From Gluconacetobacter entanii (lineage in GTDB: Bacteria > Pseudomonadota > Alphaproteobacteria > Acetobacterales > Acetobacteraceae), in NCBI RefSeq assembly GCF_003206495.1, contig NZ_NKUF01000001.1:162187-226186 (forward strand): DNA of 64,000 bases, in the 5' to 3' direction. The stretch's first letter is position 1; each line of letters begins with the position of its first letter. Under the pieces are notes generated by a model. That model did not search any database. It worked only from the letters and a program-made list of their open reading frames with translations, and was not told where the DNA came from. Shown piece after piece: positions 47,571-56,824 of the stretch. Made by a program: the position numbers and the translations under genes.

Positions 47571-49451
47571 ATGACAGTACAGCCCGATGACGACCGTCCC
47601 GCCACCGTCCTGCTGGTGGAGGATTCCGATACGCAGGCCCTGCGCATCCGCTACATGCTGCAGGGCCATGGCTTTACCGTCGAACGCGTCGCAAGCGGGG
47701 AGGCGGCGCTCGATACGCTCGACAGCCATATCCCCGACCTCGTGATCGCGGACTATCACCTGCCGGGCATGAATGGCGGGCAGCTTGCGCGGCAGTTGCG
47801 CATGAACGCGGTGACGCGCACCATCCCGGTCCTGATCCTGACCGAAGGGATAGAACCGGGGCTGGAGCGTGAAGGGCTGGAGAGCGGGGCGGACGCCTAT
47901 GTGCCCAAATCCTCCGATTCCACGCTGATCGTCTTTCGCATCCGCGCGCTTTTGCGTGAATATGCGGGCAATGTCCGCGCGCGTCCGGGGCGTGTGTTCC
48001 GCCGTGCGCGCATCCTGGTCGTCACCCCGCGCCATGACGCGACCACCGATGGGGGGAAGGTCTGGGCGCTGATCGACCTGCTGCAGCGCGACGGGCATAT
48101 CGTGACCATCTGCGCCGATCCCGCGCATTTCGACCAGCAGATACTGCTCGACCCCGAACGCGCGCCCGACTGCGTGGTGGTGGACCTGACGGTGGGCGGG
48201 TTCGATGGGGTGGTGTTCTGCCGCAGGCTCGACGAACTGCGCCAGGAGGTGCTGATGCGTGGCGGCGTGCCGCTGCGCATCCTTGCCATAAGCCCGCCCA
48301 GCCCGGACCAGCGCGAATTTTCCGCCCGCGTGTTCGAAACGGGTGTCGATGACCTTGTGCCCGATGATGTCGCGCCCTCCGTTCTGGCGCTGCGCATCCG
48401 CGTGCTGGTGCGGCGCAAGCTGTTGCAGGATGATGTCCGCCGTATCGAGGTGGAACGCCAGAACCGCGAGATCGCGATCAAGAGCGCGCGCGCCGAGGCG
48501 GCGGCCATCGCGTCGAAGGCGTCGCTGGCGGAGGCGCTGGAGCAGGCCAACCGCGAACTGGCCGACGCCAACCGCAAGCTGATCGAGACACAGGGCAAGC
48601 TGGTGCAGACGGCCAAGATGGCGTCGCTGGGTGAACTGGTGGCAGGCATCGCGCACGAGATCAACAACCCGCTGGCCTTCATCCTTGCGCACAAGGACAC
48701 CGTGGCGCGTGGACTGGAACGCGTGATGGACATGGAGGACGCGTCCACCGATACCGGGCGTGACGGGCGCGAGGCGATCCTGCGCAAGTGCCGCGACCGC
48801 GTGGCGTCGATGAACCTTGGCCTGCGCAGGATCCAGAACCTCGTGCTGAACCTGCGCAAATTCTCGCGACTGGACGAAGGGCTGTTCCAGGTCATCGACG
48901 TGCCCGAGGCGCTGGAGACGGTGCTGGCGCTGCTGACGCAGAAACTGGGCAATGGCATCGTCGTGCACCGCGATTACACCGCGCCGGAACGTCTGTACTG
49001 CCAGGCGGCGCTGCTGAACCAGGTCATCATGAATATTATCAGCAATGCCGCCGATGCAATTGTGGAGGCGGCGGAACGTGATAATCCGGTATCGGACACC
49101 CCGGCGCGGGGCCGCATCGACATCCGCACCGAACTCAGGCGGGAGGGGGAGGATGGCGTCCCCCATTACGTCTTCACGATTTCCGATACCGGTCCGGGCG
49201 TCGCGCCCGAGGTGCAGGAACGCATCTTCGAACCCTTCTTCACCACCAAGCCGGTTGGTGCGGGAACGGGGCTTGGGCTTGCGATCGCCTATGGCGTGGT
49301 GCAGGCCCACCAGGGAACGCTGACGGTCGCCAACCGTGAGCACGGCGGCGCGCAGTTCACCATTTCGGTGCCATGGCGCGCGCAGGACTCCGAAGACGGC
49401 CATGGTGGGTCCGACGGGCGCGTATCCGGTGGACAGGCAGGGCAGGCATGA
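47571..49451 (+). CDS. Histidine kinase with two N-terminal receiver domains (CheS3-like)
   Basis: A 626-residue kinase: receiver 1 (phospho-Asp D61 in LVIADYHLPGMNG), receiver 2 (about 145-270, Asp D205 in VVVDLTVGGFDG), a coiled coil (about 285-345), HisKA with H362 (ASLGELVAGIAHEINNPLAF), and HATPase (SDTGPGVAPEVQERIFEPFF, GTGLGLAIAYGVV). Receiver 2 lacks the acidic pair after its first strand (VVTPRHD), so it may be a non-phosphorylated pseudo-receiver. The order matches CheS3 of Rhodospirillum centenum, a target of CheA3 in cyst control, and it lies directly after cheB as there. Probably the output of this system. Confidence 0.9.
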   Translation: MTVQPDDDRPATVLLVEDSDTQALRIRYMLQGHGFTVERVASGEAALDTLDSHIPDLVIADYHLPGMNGGQLARQLRMNAVTRTIPVLILTEGIEPGLEREGLESGADAYVPKSSDSTLIVFRIRALLREYAGNVRARPGRVFRRARILVVTPRHDATTDGGKVWALIDLLQRDGHIVTICADPAHFDQQILLDPERAPDCVVVDLTVGGFDGVVFCRRLDELRQEVLMRGGVPLRILAISPPSPDQREFSARVFETGVDDLVPDDVAPSVLALRIRVLVRRKLLQDDVRRIEVERQNREIAIKSARAEAAAIASKASLAEALEQANRELADANRKLIETQGKLVQTAKMASLGELVAGIAHEINNPLAFILAHKDTVARGLERVMDMEDASTDTGRDGREAILRKCRDRVASMNLGLRRIQNLVLNLRKFSRLDEGLFQVIDVPEALETVLALLTQKLGNGIVVHRDYTAPERLYCQAALLNQVIMNIISNAADAIVEAAERDNPVSDTPARGRIDIRTELRREGEDGVPHYVFTISDTGPGVAPEVQERIFEPFFTTKPVGAGTGLGLAIAYGVVQAHQGTLTVANREHGGAQFTISVPWRAQDSEDGHGGSDGRVSGGQAGQA

Positions 49452-49467
49452 TGGGAAAGAGCACGAT

Positions 49468-51441
49468 ATGACAACACAGCCCGCGCGTCCCGTCATCCTG
49501 GTGGTGGATGACGAACCCGAAATCCTCGTCGCGCTGACGGACCTGCTCGAAGATGCCTTTACCGTCGTCTCCACCACGTCGCCGGTGGAGGCGCTGGAGA
49601 TCCTTGCACAGCGCAATGATGTCGATGTCATCGTCTCCGACCAGCGCATGCCCGAGATGGGCGGCGATGTCATGCTGGCCCGCGCGCGTGAGATTTCCGA
49701 CGCGCAGGCGATCCTGCTGACGGGCTATGCCGATATCGGCGCGGTGGCCGCGGCCCTGAACCAGGGGCGCATCTCCTTTTATTCGCACAAGCCATGGGAC
49801 CCCGACGCCCTGCGCGCGATGATCGTGCAGGCGGCGGACTATCACCGGCTGGAACGCGAACTGCGCACCGAACGCCAGTTGCTGCACGGGCTGCTCAATA
49901 ACCTGCGCGCGGGCCTTGGATTCAAGGATGCCGAAGGGCGTTTCGTGCGGATCAACCGGCAGGCAGCCGATTTCTATGACCGCGACATCGCCGCCTGCCT
50001 TGGCCAGCGGGAGGAGGACCTGTGCGATCCCGTGCTTCTGCCGGCCCTGCGCGCGGCGGAGGAGCGCATGCGCGCGGAGGGCCGTGACGAGGCCGCGGTC
50101 GAACTGCCGCCGCAGGTGGGGCGCGCCCATGGCCGCTGGCGCGAGTTCACGCGCGTCGTGCTGGAGGACGGGGAAAGCCCCGATGTCTATTCCGTCGTCA
50201 TAAACCGCGACATCACCCGCCAGCAGGAAATGGAAGGCCGCCTGCGCCAGGCGGAGAAGATGCAGGCCCTTGGCACGATGGCCGGCGGGATCGCGCATGA
50301 TTTCAACAACCTGCTGACGGCGGTGCTGGGGTCGCTGGAACTGGCCCATGACATGCTGCCACAGGATGAGGGCGCGGTGCTGCGCCTGCTCGACAATGCC
50401 ACGGCGGCGGCGCGGCGCGGGGCGTCGCTGACGCGCAGGCTGCTCAATTTCAGCCGCCCGCGCGACCTGAGCCTTGAGCCGATCGACGTGAACGCCCTGC
50501 TGCACGGCATGAAGGACCTGCTGGCGCAGACCGTGGTGTCGCGGCAGGACAAGGCGCTGGCGACGCCCTGTTCCATCGTTGTCGATACCGCAGCATCCGA
50601 CGGGGGGCTGCCGCCGGTCTGCACCGATGCGGGGCAACTCGAACTCGCGGTGCTCAACCTGTGCATCAACGCCGTGGACGCGATGCCCGAAGGGGGCGTG
50701 ATCCGCGTGTCCACCGCACTCAAGCGCGTGCGCGAGGTCGTGGCGGGCACCAACCTCGTGCCCGGCAGCTATGTCATGGTGTCGGTGCAGGACCAGGGCA
50801 TGGGCATGTCGGAGGAGACGCTGGCGCGCGTGTTCGAACCGTTCTTCACCACCAAGGACGTGGGACGGGGCACCGGGCTTGGCCTGTCGATGATCTATGG
50901 CTTCGTCCGCCATGTCGGTGGCGAGGTGCAGGTCCACAGCACCCCCGGCGTGGGTACGCGCGTGGACCTGTGCCTGCCGGTGCAGGACGGGACCGTGCGG
51001 GAGGAGAAGGCGGACGGGACCGTGCCATCCACCATGCCGGACCGGCCCCTGCGCATCATGGTCGTTGACGATGAACCGGGCGTGCGCGCGGTCACGGCGG
51101 GGTTCCTGCGCGCCCGCGGGCACGAGGTCCATGACTATGCCGGGGGCAGGGCCGCCGTCGCCGCGCTGGAAGAAGGGGGGCTGGGTCCGCTGGACCTTGT
51201 CATCATGGATGTGATGATGCCCGAGATGGGAGGGCAGGAAACCGCGCACCGCCTGCATGCGATCCAGCCGGACCTGAAGGTGCTGTACCTGACCGGCTAT
51301 GCCAACCTTGGCACCCTGCCGAAGGGGGGGAATGTCATGCACAAGCCCTTCACCCGCGCGGGGCTGGCGGAACAGATCGGGCGAATCATGCGCGGCGGGG
51401 CCGCAGCGAGGCCGGACGGGCATGAAGCAGGGCACGGATGA
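49468..51441 (+). CDS. Hybrid histidine kinase, receiver-PAS-HisKA-HATPase-receiver
   Basis: A 657-residue soluble hybrid kinase. It has an N-terminal receiver (phospho-Asp D58 in DVIVSDQRMPEMGG), a PAS domain (about 130-250, NLRAGLGFKDAEGRFVRINR), HisKA (LGTMAGGIAHDFNNLLTAVL), HATPase (FEPFFTTKDVGRGTGLGLSM), and a C-terminal receiver (LVIMDVMMPEMGGQETAHRL). No membrane segments are seen, so it works inside the cell, presumably receiving phosphate from CheA or the preceding kinase. It is the last gene of the chemosensory operon, 16 bp after its neighbour. I saw no downstream CheY or diguanylate cyclase. Confidence 0.9.
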   Translation: MTTQPARPVILVVDDEPEILVALTDLLEDAFTVVSTTSPVEALEILAQRNDVDVIVSDQRMPEMGGDVMLARAREISDAQAILLTGYADIGAVAAALNQGRISFYSHKPWDPDALRAMIVQAADYHRLERELRTERQLLHGLLNNLRAGLGFKDAEGRFVRINRQAADFYDRDIAACLGQREEDLCDPVLLPALRAAEERMRAEGRDEAAVELPPQVGRAHGRWREFTRVVLEDGESPDVYSVVINRDITRQQEMEGRLRQAEKMQALGTMAGGIAHDFNNLLTAVLGSLELAHDMLPQDEGAVLRLLDNATAAARRGASLTRRLLNFSRPRDLSLEPIDVNALLHGMKDLLAQTVVSRQDKALATPCSIVVDTAASDGGLPPVCTDAGQLELAVLNLCINAVDAMPEGGVIRVSTALKRVREVVAGTNLVPGSYVMVSVQDQGMGMSEETLARVFEPFFTTKDVGRGTGLGLSMIYGFVRHVGGEVQVHSTPGVGTRVDLCLPVQDGTVREEKADGTVPSTMPDRPLRIMVVDDEPGVRAVTAGFLRARGHEVHDYAGGRAAVAALEEGGLGPLDLVIMDVMMPEMGGQETAHRLHAIQPDLKVLYLTGYANLGTLPKGGNVMHKPFTRAGLAEQIGRIMRGGAAARPDGHEAGHG

Positions 51442-51452
51442 TGCCGCGCCCC

Positions 51453-51480
51453 CTTGTGCTGTGGGGCAAATCTCCTATTT
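51453..51480 (+). promoter_or_regulatory. Putative sigma-32 (RpoH) heat-shock promoter of hslVU
   Basis: CTTG (51453-51456), 17 bases, then CCTATTT (51474-51480) match the alphaproteobacterial heat-shock promoter pattern CTTG-N17-CYTATNT at every fixed position. Transcription would start about 7 bases later (around 51487), only two to four bases before the hslV ATG. hslV has no Shine-Dalgarno, which agrees with a near-leaderless message. Confidence 0.55.
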
Positions 51481-51489
51481 CTTCATGAT

Positions 51490-52083
51490 ATGCAAGATCA
51501 TCATGTAAACCCCCACGATCCGATTGGCTGGCACGGCACAACCATCCTGTGCGTGCGGCGTGACAACCAGGTGGCGATGGCCGGCGACGGCCAGGTGACG
51601 CTGGGTGCGACCGTCATCAAGGGCAATGCGCGCAAGGTACGCCGCATCGGCCCGTCGGGCAGCATCCTTGCCGGGTTCGCCGGTGCGACCGCCGATGCCT
51701 TTACCCTGCTCGAACGGCTGGAAGCGAAGCTGGAACGGTATCCGAACCAGCTTGAACGCGCCTGCGTCGAACTGGCGAAGGACTGGCGCACCGACCGCTA
51801 CCTGCGGCGGCTGGAGGCGATGATGGCCGTCGCCGATGCGGATCATTCCTATACCCTGACCGGCAATGGCGACGTGCTGGAGCCCGAGGACGGCATCATC
51901 GCCATCGGTTCGGGCGGGAACTATGCCCTGTCGGCCGCGCGTGCGCTGCTGGGGATCGAGGGGCTGGGCGCGCGTGAGATCGCGCAGCGTTCAATGAAGA
52001 TCGCGGGCGATATCTGCGTTTACACGAATTATTCCGTCACGGTGGAAACGCTGGGCGGTGATACGGACAAGGTAGAGGCATGA
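51490..52083 (+). CDS. hslV: ATP-dependent protease proteolytic subunit HslV (ClpQ)
   Basis: Threonine protease that forms a double hexamer capped by HslU and degrades damaged or regulatory proteins. Sixteen residues are removed to expose catalytic Thr17 ([20 protein letters not shown]). The rest of the 197-residue chain is typical, including [18 protein letters not shown] 51490 is the first reasonable start and has no ribosome-binding site. It overlaps hslU by 4 bp (ATGA). A heat-shock promoter pattern lies just upstream. Confidence 0.95.
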   Translation: MQDHHVNPHDPIGWHGTTILCVRRDNQVAMAGDGQVTLGATVIKGNARKVRRIGPSGSILAGFAGATADAFTLLERLEAKLERYPNQLERACVELAKDWRTDRYLRRLEAMMAVADADHSYTLTGNGDVLEPEDGIIAIGSGGNYALSAARALLGIEGLGAREIAQRSMKIAGDICVYTNYSVTVETLGGDTDKVEA

Positions 52084-53396
52084 TGGAAATCCCCAATCAT
52101 TCCCCGCGGGAAATAGTCTCCGAACTCGACCGGTTCATCATCGGGCAGACCGACGCCAAGCGCGCGGTGGCCATTGCGCTGCGCAACCGCTGGCGGCGCG
52201 CGCAACTGCCCGAGGGCCTGCGTGAGGAGGTCGTGCCCAAGAACATCCTGATGATCGGCCCGACAGGCTGCGGCAAGACCGAGATCGCGCGTCGCCTTGC
52301 CCGCCTTGCGCAGGCGCCGTTCCTGAAGGTCGAGGCGACGAAGTTCACCGAAGTCGGCTATGTCGGGCGCGATGTCGAAAGCATCGTGCGTGACCTCGTG
52401 GAGGTCTCGATCAACATGCTGCGCGACCTGCGGCGCAAGGACGTGCAGGCCAAGGCGGAAATGGCCGCCGAAAACGCCCTGCTCGACGCGCTGGTGGGCG
52501 AAGGCGCATCCGCCGACACCCGCAACAAATTCCGCCGCATGCTGCGCAATGGCGAACTGGAGGCCAAGGAGGTCGAGATTTCGGTAACCGAGGGGCCGTC
52601 GCCTTCGGGGCAGGCGGACATGCCGAACATGACGCCGGGCACGGTCATCAATTTCTCCGACATGATGAAGGGCTTCATGAACCGCATGCCCCAGCGCCGT
52701 CGCATGACGGTGGCCGAGGCCCGCGCCGCCCTGACGCGTGAGGAGGCGGACAAGATGCTCGATACCGAAAGCCTGACGCGCGAGGCGGTGGCCCATGCGC
52801 AGGATCACGGCATCGTCTTCCTTGACGAGATCGACAAGGTCTGTGCCCGCGCGGAAAGTGGGGCGCGCGGTGGCGACGTCTCCCGCGAGGGGGTGCAGCG
52901 CGACCTGCTGCCCCTGATCGAGGGGACGACGGTTTCGACCAAGTACGGCCCCGTGCGCACGGACCATATCCTGTTCATCGCATCGGGCGCGTTCCACATC
53001 GCCAAGCCGTCGGACCTGCTGCCTGAACTGCAGGGGCGCCTGCCGATCCGTGTGGAACTGTCGTCGCTGACGCGGCAGGACCTGCGCCGTATCCTGACGG
53101 AGCCGGAACATTCGCTGCTGACGCAGTACACCGCGCTGCTGGGCACGGAAAAGGTGGAACTGCGCTTTACCGACGATGCGGTGGATGCGCTGGCCGAACT
53201 GGCTGCGGACATCAACGAACGGGTGGAGAATATCGGCGCACGCAGGCTGGCGACCGTGATCGAACGCCTGCTGGAGGAGGTGTCCTTTACCGCCACCGAC
53301 CGCGCGGGGCAGACCGTGGAAATCACCGCCGCCGATGTTCAGGAAAAAGTGGCCCCGCTGGCACGCAAGGGCGACCTGAGCCGCTTTATCCTGTAA
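52080..53396 (+). CDS. hslU: ATP-dependent protease ATPase subunit HslU (ClpY)
   Basis: AAA+ unfoldase that feeds substrates to HslV. The 438 residues show Walker A GPTGCGKT (60-67), the pore loop [14 protein letters not shown], the inserted I-domain (about 120-220), Walker B VFLDEIDK, the sensor regions, and the C-terminal segment ending LSRFIL that docks into HslV. It is translationally coupled to hslV and followed by the strongest copy of the nested repeat. Confidence 0.97.
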   Translation: MMEIPNHSPREIVSELDRFIIGQTDAKRAVAIALRNRWRRAQLPEGLREEVVPKNILMIGPTGCGKTEIARRLARLAQAPFLKVEATKFTEVGYVGRDVESIVRDLVEVSINMLRDLRRKDVQAKAEMAAENALLDALVGEGASADTRNKFRRMLRNGELEAKEVEISVTEGPSPSGQADMPNMTPGTVINFSDMMKGFMNRMPQRRRMTVAEARAALTREEADKMLDTESLTREAVAHAQDHGIVFLDEIDKVCARAESGARGGDVSREGVQRDLLPLIEGTTVSTKYGPVRTDHILFIASGAFHIAKPSDLLPELQGRLPIRVELSSLTRQDLRRILTEPEHSLLTQYTALLGTEKVELRFTDDAVDALAELAADINERVENIGARRLATVIERLLEEVSFTATDRAGQTVEITAADVQEKVAPLARKGDLSRFIL

Positions 53397-53416
53397 ATCC
53401 CCATAAGATTGGCAGA

Positions 53417-53493
53417 ACGTTTTTGGGCGCCGCCTTTTTTGCGAAAAGGCGGCGTTTCCTGAAGCTTTTTTGAAAAAGCTTTACCAAAAACGT
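53417..53493 (-). repeat. Nested palindromic repeat, copy D (complete)
   Basis: The most complete copy, inverted relative to the others. Terminal inverted repeats ACGTTTTTGG (53417-53426) and CCAAAAACGT (53484-53493) are perfect. Inside are two perfect hairpins: CGCCGCCTTTT/AAAAGGCGGCG (53428-53454, 5-base loop) and AAGCTTTTT/AAAAAGCTT (53462-53481, 2-base loop). It follows hslU and precedes sufE, where the GC-rich hairpin with its T-rich flank could serve as the hslVU terminator. Confidence 0.85.
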
Positions 53494-53549
53494 CTTTATG
53501 ATTTGCAGGCCACGCCTGTGACGCAGTGCCTGCGGGCAAGAGGAAGAAG

Positions 53550-53996
53550 ATGACGGATCCATTCGTAAAGCCCGAAGACGATACGGCGGCGGACGCGATT
53601 GCGGCGATTGCCGATGAACTGGCGCTGTTCGATGACTGGATGGACCGGTACCAGTACATCATCGAACTTGGCCGCAAACTGCCGCCTTTCCCAAAGGAAT
53701 GGGCGAACGACGCGCATCGCGTCCCCGGATGCCAGAGTCAGGTCTGGCTGGAAGCGAAGCAGGAAGGCGACGCCCTGTTCCTGGCCGGGGCGTCGGATGC
53801 CGCCATCGTCTCCGGACTGGTGGCGCTGCTGCTGCGGGTCTATTCCGGGCGCAGCAGGGAGGAGATCCTGCAGACCGACCCCGGATTCCTGCGTGAACTC
53901 GGTCTGGTGCAGGCGCTGTCAACCAACCGTGGCAACGGGGTGGAGGCCATGGCCCGCGCCATCCGCAAGGCCGCAGCCACGCAGGACGCGGCCTGA
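53550..53996 (+). CDS. sufE: SufE-family cysteine desulfuration protein
   Basis: Accepts persulfide sulfur from the cysteine desulfurase SufS for iron-sulfur cluster assembly. The 148 residues include the acceptor C61 in VPGCQSQVWL and the RYQYIIELGRKLPPFP helix. ATG 53550 follows GAGGAAG and gives a normal N-terminus; an ATG eight codons upstream is less well placed. It is isolated from other suf genes in this window. Confidence 0.93.
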   Translation: MTDPFVKPEDDTAADAIAAIADELALFDDWMDRYQYIIELGRKLPPFPKEWANDAHRVPGCQSQVWLEAKQEGDALFLAGASDAAIVSGLVALLLRVYSGRSREEILQTDPGFLRELGLVQALSTNRGNGVEAMARAIRKAAATQDAA

Positions 53997-54017
53997 ACAC
54001 CCGCCCGCAGGTGCCGT

Positions 54018-54036
54018 CCCTGCCCGTCGGGCAGGG
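54018..54036. terminator. GC-rich hairpin between convergent sufE and copZ
   Basis: A perfect 8-bp stem, CCCTGCCC (54018-54025) with GGGCAGGG (54029-54036) and a GTC loop, in the 43-bp gap between two convergent genes. It could slow polymerase from both sides, though neither strand has a U-run after it. Confidence 0.45.
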
Positions 54037-54039
54037 GGC

Positions 54040-54255
54040 TCAGTATTCCTGAACGACGTCGAAGCCCGCCGCGTCAACCGCATTGGCCAGCGCATCGGGG
54101 TTGGTGAACGTGTCGTCGCACGTCACGACGGCCTCTCCCTTCTCAAGCGAAACCTCCACGTCGCAGACGCCTTCGATGTTTTCGAGGGAACGGCGCACCT
54201 TGGCCGCGCAACCATCGCAGGTCATGTCTGATATCTTCAGGGTGAATTTTTCCAT
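54040..54255 (-). CDS. copZ: Copper chaperone, heavy-metal-associated domain protein
   Basis: A 71-residue single HMA domain, ferredoxin-like fold, with the copper-binding CxxC in ISDMTCDGCAAKVRRSL. It should bind Cu(I) and hand it to the ATPase encoded just upstream. The start MEKFTLKISDMTCDGC (54255) is used because the longer frame overlaps the copA stop and lacks a domain-like N-terminus. It is 14 bp after copA on the same strand. Confidence 0.85.
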   Translation of the reverse strand: MEKFTLKISDMTCDGCAAKVRRSLENIEGVCDVEVSLEKGEAVVTCDDTFTNPDALANAVDAAGFDVVQEY

Positions 54256-54269
54256 CTGGAACTTTTTCC

Positions 54270-56684
54270 TTACGTCGTCATGGGTGCTGTCTTGGTGTGC
54301 CATCGGTTCAGCAGCAGCGAACTGGTGACCACCGATACGGAACTCATGGCCATGGCGGCCCCGGCGATCGCGGGGTCCAGCATGCCAAAAGCCGCAAGCG
54401 GGATGCCTATTATATTGTAGATGAAGGCAAAGAACAGGTTTTGCCGCACCTTGCGCAATGTGGCGCGTGACAGGGAGATCGCATCGAGTATCCCGCCAAG
54501 GTTGTCACGCATCAGGATCACGCCCGCGGACTGCACCGCGATGTCCGACCCGTGCCCCATGGCGAAACCGATATCGGCCATGGCCAGCGCGGGGGCATCG
54601 TTGATCCCGTCGCCAACCATGCCCACCACATGGCCCTGCGCGCGCAGCTTTTCAATCTCCGCCGCCTTGTCCTGCGGCAGGACACCGGCAATGAAGCGGT
54701 CCATGCCCAGCGTGCCGGCAATTGCCGCCGCCGCCTGCTGGTTGTCGCCCGTCAGCATCAGTGTCGCGATCCCGTCGCGGCGCAGTGCCGCGATACAGGC
54801 GGGGGCTTCGGGCCGGATACGGTCACTCAGCGCGATATAGCCCACCACGCCCCGCGCCCCCGCCACGCCAATGACGGTGCGCCCCTGCTGCTCCAGTTGC
54901 GTGACGATTTCGGGCGTGTCCGTGGCGTCAGCCACGAAATGCGGCGCGCCAAGGCGCAGGCGTTCGCCCTGCGCCGTGACCCCCTCCACCCCCCGGCCGG
55001 GCAGGGCCGTGACATCATGGACCGCAAGGGGGGTAATCGCGTGCTGGCGCCCATAGGCGACGATGGCGCGGGCGAGGGGATGTTCCGAATCCTGTTCCAG
55101 CGCACAGGCCATGGCCAGCAGGTGCTGCGTGTCATGGCCGGGCAGGGGCGTGACCTCGCGCACTTCTGGCTGTCCCAGTGTCAGCGTGCCCGTCTTGTCC
55201 AGCACCAGCAATTTTATGGTGTGGGCATGTTCCAGCGTGTCGGCATCACGAAACAGCAGGCCCGCGCGCGCGCCGCGCCCGGTGGCGACCATGATGGCCG
55301 TCGGCACCGCAAGGCCGAGCGAGCAGGGACACGCCACCACCAGCACGGCGATCGTCCCCGTCAGCGCCATGGTCGCATGGCCATATACCGCCCACCCGAT
55401 GAGGAATGTCAGCAGCGCGATCCCCAGCACGCCGGGCACGAAAACGGCGGAGATGCGGTCCACCAGTTGCTGCACCGGGTCGTGCGAGGCCTGCGCGTGC
55501 TGGACCATGCGCACGATCTGCGACAGGGTGCTGTCGGCGCCCACATGTTCGGTGCGGATACGCAGCACGCCATTTTGGTTGAGGGTGGCGCCAATGACAT
55601 GGTCATCGACCGTGCGCGCCACCGGCACGCTTTCACCGGTCATGGCGGACTGGTCCACATCGGACTGCCCGGCGATGACGACACCATCGACGGGAATGCT
55701 CTCCCCCGGTCGCACGACAACGACATCGCCAACCCGCAGGGCAGCAACAGGCATGTCGGTCACCTTCCCGTCGCGTTCGACATGCGCAACCTGTGGCTGA
55801 AGGCGCAGCAGGCCCGCGATTCCCTCCCGCGTGCGGTCACGCGCGCGCGCTTCGAGCAGGCGACCAAGCAGCACGAGCGTGATGACCACCGCGCCGGATT
55901 CGAAATAGACATGCCCCTTCAGCGAAAACAGCCAGATCACCGTGCTCGACAGCCACGCGACCGTAGTGCCCATCACGACCAGGACGTCCATGTTCGCCAC
56001 GCCGCCCCGGATGGCCTTGTAGGCCTTCTGGTAAAACGGCCAGCCACAGCCGAACTGCACCAGTGTCGCCAGCAGGCATTGCAGCCATAGCGGCAGCATG
56101 AAATCCATCCGGCCCGACACCATATCCACCATGCCCAGCAGCAGCGGCAGGGTCAGGATGGCGGACAGGGCGAACATCGCACGCTGCCGCCGCATGGCCG
56201 CGACATGGTCCTGTTCCTGCGCATCGCCTTCGTCGGAGGGGAGCGTGGGGTCGCGCACGGGGGCGGCGTCGAATCCGCCCCGGCGTACCTGCGCGATCAT
56301 GGCGGGCAGATCCGCAAGGCCGGGGACATAGGTCACATCCGCCTGTTCCGCCGCGAAATTGACGTGGGCCGTGACACCGGGCAGGCGGTTGAGCAGCTTT
56401 TCAATGCGGCTGGCGCAGGCGGCGCAACTCATGCCCGTAAGCTGTAGCGACAGGGTCTGGGTGGGGATATCGAATCCCGCCTTGCGCACGGCCTCGAACA
56501 CGGGGGCGAGGGCCGACGGCGTAAGGGGCGCGGCAAGGCCGACCGTGGCCTGGGCGGTGGCGAAATTCACGCTGGGCGTGGTGCCGGGGACGCGCCGTAT
56601 GACCTTTTCGATCCGGCTGGCGCAGGCGGCGCAGCTCATGCCCGTGATGGGGAAGGTTACAGCCGTCTGCGCTGCCGTGGCCAT
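54270..56684 (-). CDS. copA: Copper-translocating P-type ATPase (P1B)
   Basis: Exports Cu(I) from the cytoplasm. The 804 residues begin with two heavy-metal domains, each with [13 protein letters not shown] (cysteines 18/21 and 87/90). Membrane helices, the actuator loop (TGESVPVA), the ion-binding CPC in [13 protein letters not shown], the phosphorylated Asp in [10 protein letters not shown], the HP motif SEHPLARAI, and [20 protein letters not shown] follow. It is first in a two-gene copA-copZ operon; no copper-responsive regulator gene or clear operator is visible in the 140 bp upstream. Confidence 0.95.
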   Translation of the reverse strand: MATAAQTAVTFPITGMSCAACASRIEKVIRRVPGTTPSVNFATAQATVGLAAPLTPSALAPVFEAVRKAGFDIPTQTLSLQLTGMSCAACASRIEKLLNRLPGVTAHVNFAAEQADVTYVPGLADLPAMIAQVRRGGFDAAPVRDPTLPSDEGDAQEQDHVAAMRRQRAMFALSAILTLPLLLGMVDMVSGRMDFMLPLWLQCLLATLVQFGCGWPFYQKAYKAIRGGVANMDVLVVMGTTVAWLSSTVIWLFSLKGHVYFESGAVVITLVLLGRLLEARARDRTREGIAGLLRLQPQVAHVERDGKVTDMPVAALRVGDVVVVRPGESIPVDGVVIAGQSDVDQSAMTGESVPVARTVDDHVIGATLNQNGVLRIRTEHVGADSTLSQIVRMVQHAQASHDPVQQLVDRISAVFVPGVLGIALLTFLIGWAVYGHATMALTGTIAVLVVACPCSLGLAVPTAIMVATGRGARAGLLFRDADTLEHAHTIKLLVLDKTGTLTLGQPEVREVTPLPGHDTQHLLAMACALEQDSEHPLARAIVAYGRQHAITPLAVHDVTALPGRGVEGVTAQGERLRLGAPHFVADATDTPEIVTQLEQQGRTVIGVAGARGVVGYIALSDRIRPEAPACIAALRRDGIATLMLTGDNQQAAAAIAGTLGMDRFIAGVLPQDKAAEIEKLRAQGHVVGMVGDGINDAPALAMADIGFAMGHGSDIAVQSAGVILMRDNLGGILDAISLSRATLRKVRQNLFFAFIYNIIGIPLAAFGMLDPAIAGAAMAMSSVSVVTSSLLLNRWHTKTAPMTT

Positions 56685-56824
56685 GACTTCATTCCTGAAC
56701 TGTCACGCCCGGTCGAAACCTGCCAACCGGCGCGTGCCCCGCATGTTGGCGCAGGCGGCGGCCAATGCAACCCCACCCGCGCCAGGCCGTCCGGATCATG
56801 CCACGAAACCGGGCGTGGGGGACG

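Noticed and set aside
56685..56824. CueR- or CsoR-type operator upstream of copA
   Set aside because: Only a 5-bp inverted repeat (CCGGT/ACCGG) was found, too weak to call.
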